Source of the DNA: Exiguobacterium sp. s122
GTDB lineage: Bacteria > Bacillota > Bacilli > Exiguobacteriales > Exiguobacteriaceae
Length of the DNA: 64,000 nucleotides
Assembly (NCBI RefSeq): GCF_018618475.1
Contig: NZ_JACSMD010000004.1
Location: 1-64,000, forward strand
Reading direction: 5' to 3'
Below the pieces are notes generated by a model. The model saw only the letters and a program-made list of their open reading frames with translations. It was not told the origin of the DNA and ran no database searches. Numbering within the stretch: the stretch's first letter is position 1; each line of letters starts with the position of its first letter. The position numbers were made by a program, and so were the translations under genes. Below, in pieces: positions 62,340 through 64,000 of this stretch.

Positions 62340-62963
62340 ATGAATTTTGAAACAAAATATTTGATTAGGTGGGGAATTCCCGGGTGGGTGTTCATATTTT
62401 AGTTATTCTTTTATTTTTCATTCACGCAAAATAATTACTCCGAATTCGTAAAAAATGTTCCGTTGCTGATATCTTTGATAGTTGCAGGGGTGCCTTTAGA
62501 ATATCTAATTTATCAAATCTATTTTGTCTTTTTTTGGAGTATTAGAACAAAAGACAGTTTGAACAAATTTAGAACCGAGCTTGGAGACAAATTTTCTCCA
62601 GACGCAACCTTTGGTACTCTCTACAAGAATAGAAATAACGATTACTACTATCTTGAGCACGTGTGGCATTCTATGTTGTTGGAACAGGATGAGGGGGTCC
62701 GGGCTTATTTAGAGGGGCGATATAGACATTTGCTGAGCACTGTCCATGGGGTAGGGACATTGTTTGTCAGTGCAACAGGGTCACTAGTCCTTGTCTTCCT
62801 CTTGTTAGTTCGTAGTTTGATCACAGGCGAAGAGCCATTGCTGTTTTACATCGGTATTGCAATGCAAATCATTATCTTAGCTGCGGCTGCTCTAAACTAT
62901 AGATACTTTTCCGATGATCTTCGTGCGTTTCAAATCAGCATGTTAAATAAATATCTATCTTGA
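62340..62963 (+). pseudogene. Unknown membrane protein with an in-frame amber codon
   Basis: From ATG 62340 (GGAAGGG upstream) the frame gives 20 residues, a TAG at 62400-62402, then an open frame to 62963: four likely membrane helices in two pairs, separated by a polar loop of about 90 residues. Without the TAG the protein has 207 residues. The TAG falls within the first hydrophobic helix, after WVFIF. Family unknown. Shorter translation from TTG 62463 is possible. Confidence 0.5.
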
Positions 62964-63058
62964 AGCGATGTGCCAAAGGATTTAAATCATAGTTCTAAAA
63001 ATACAAGATAGACTAGTGATTATAAAAATGCTTATTGATTTCTTTTTCATCTAAAAGG

Positions 63059-63095
63059 AGAGATGAATCATGTATATTCTTGAATCATCTCTTTT
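63059..63095. terminator. Hairpin after the membrane-protein gene
   Basis: AGAGATGA-TCA arms with one mismatch and a 10-base loop, then TTTTTGATG. The remainder of 62964-63273 holds nothing I can identify. Confidence 0.55.
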
Positions 63096-63273
63096 TGATG
63101 AAATATCTGTAGTCGTTATGATGAAAATTTTCAGCATCTTACATATTCATTTAATTTATCCAATATAAATATCAACCAAGCAGACACGAAAGCATTCATC
63201 ATATTTTTGCTGGGAAGTTAAAAGGAGTATGGGTAGAAGCCGGATTTTGCAAAAACATTTATCACAACAGAGG

Positions 63274-64000
63274 TTATTCCTCTTCGTTCTGGTTCATTTC
63301 AAAAAAGAAATCAATAAAATCTTTACCAAACCTTGAGATTTCGAACTGCTCCTTAGATTTAAATTTAGGTTCTTTCAATTTTGGTAAACGATTGGACTTC
63401 GGATTTGAAAGTTTTTCAAGGTATGTAAAAATATTTTTGAATGTCTTTGAGATTTCTTTGAGATCATCAACGACATTAAGATCTGTGCGAGTTGTCAATA
63501 AACCAATCCGAAGCAAATTTCTTCTTACTGCTTCGTACTGTTCATAGGATATCCCATGTCTCTCCATGACATCGTGAAATGTCTCTTTAGAACCCTCTTG
63601 GTACCAGAATCGAGTCGAATTCATTAGCCGTAAGACCGAAATATCGATTATTCGTAATTCTTTCAACACGTCGTAATAGGTTAAGACAAAGTCTTCTGAT
63701 ACAAAATCGTGTTTCGTGATTTGTACAAATCCATTGACCATGTACTTAATTTTTTCTTCTTGTTGCTCGTCTATCGCCGAGTCTATTACATATTGAAACA
63801 GTCTATCAATCTGCTCTTTTTGTTCACTGGTTTTAGAATCGAGATTAGACTGAATGGATTCCACTTTTAAATTTAACTCTTCAGCGACACGTATCATGTT
63901 TCTTTCGAAGCGAGCACGTTTATAGCCTTGAACGGCTCCTGATACCCCGGGGATAAATGAGCTCGCCGCATCTACAGCTAAATCACCTGCCGCACTTGCG
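63274..64000 (-). CDS. Unknown protein, N-terminus beyond the window
   Basis: The frame remains open to the window edge; the visible part has about 241 residues. It begins with an Ala/Gly-rich stretch (AGDLAVDAASSFIPGVSGAV) that may be a membrane-active helix, then a coiled and helical charged region and a FIDFFFEMNQNEEE end. An internal ATG at 63897 is present but homology-free judgement favours the longer form. I do not recognise the family. It has some resemblance in style to ABC- or phage-defence accessory proteins, but no motif proves it. Confidence 0.5.
   Translation of the reverse strand, partial: ASAAGDLAVDAASSFIPGVSGAVQGYKRARFERNMIRVAEELNLKVESIQSNLDSKTSEQKEQIDRLFQYVIDSAIDEQQEEKIKYMVNGFVQITKHDFVSEDFVLTYYDVLKELRIIDISVLRLMNSTRFWYQEGSKETFHDVMERHGISYEQYEAVRRNLLRIGLLTTRTDLNVVDDLKEISKTFKNIFTYLEKLSNPKSNRLPKLKEPKFKSKEQFEISRFGKDFIDFFFEMNQNEEE

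Overview
The window looks like part of a mosaic plasmid from a low-GC Gram-positive bacterium of the order Bacillales. The signs are strong AGGAGG-type ribosome binding sites, frequent GTG/TTG starts, CopY- and CsoR-type copper operators, a Firmicutes-type galactose pathway and an iteron origin beside ParA genes. Exiguobacterium or a close relative is my best guess for the host, but that is an inference without a database search. No rRNA, tRNA or CRISPR array was seen.

Layout. (1) 0.2-8.7 kb: copper module A, with a CopB-type ATPase, CopZ, a Cys-rich four-helix copper store, a two-component system, a beta-propeller lipoprotein, broken resA and ccdA, and a 5'-truncated ydhK. (2) 8.9-12.2 kb: a cell-wall cassette (MurE-like ligase, DacA/DacF-like carboxypeptidase, VTT/DedA membrane protein), then an ISL3 element. 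(3) 13.6-15.0 kb: three unknown genes, followed by remnants of a LicT-type antiterminator, a GGDEF protein, an IS end and a CsoR repressor. (4) 16.3-25.1 kb: copper module B, a second lineage of similar parts (PCYCGC lipoprotein, response regulators, a histidine kinase, Cys-rich store, frameshifted multicopper oxidase, YdhK, CcdA) plus a degenerate ATP-grasp protein and an M23 peptidase. (5) 25.2-27.3 kb: an IS150-like element and gene fragments. (6) 27.3-33.9 kb: a MATE pump and a CopY-controlled copZ-copA-grx-copZ operon. (7) 34.2-39.5 kb: a truncated plasmid gene and IS remnant, then copper module D (YVTN propeller, a 40-aa membrane peptide, Rieske protein, multicopper oxidase, AbrB-like peptide). 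(8) 39.5-40.9 kb: an inactivated IS3 element. (9) 41-51 kb: an alpha-galactoside uptake and Leloir galactose regulon with repeated LacI-type operators. (10) 51.3-64 kb: the plasmid backbone, with a ribbon-helix-helix/coiled-coil protein, a nucleotidyltransferase pair, a four-gene operon with two ParA ATPases, an iteron origin flanked by two possible initiators, long palindromes and unknown genes.

How the parts fit. The copper genes cover cytosolic capture (CopZ, Cys-rich proteins), export (CopA, CopB), extracytoplasmic oxidation and binding (multicopper oxidases, YdhK, Rieske), thiol repair (ResA, CcdA, glutaredoxin) and sensing (CopY, CsoR-type sites, three OmpR regulators, two kinases). The galactose block imports alpha-galactosides, cleaves galactose and feeds it through GalK, GalT and GalE.

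The most unusual signals are two families of long perfect or near-perfect palindromes (34-48 bp around TTTCGACGTCGAAA, and 24-48 bp around GTGTGCGCCGGCGCACAC) near the partition and replication genes, the tandem double-ParA operon, the murE-dac-VTT cassette with a copper-module-like promoter motif, and single-base indels concentrated in redox and copper genes.
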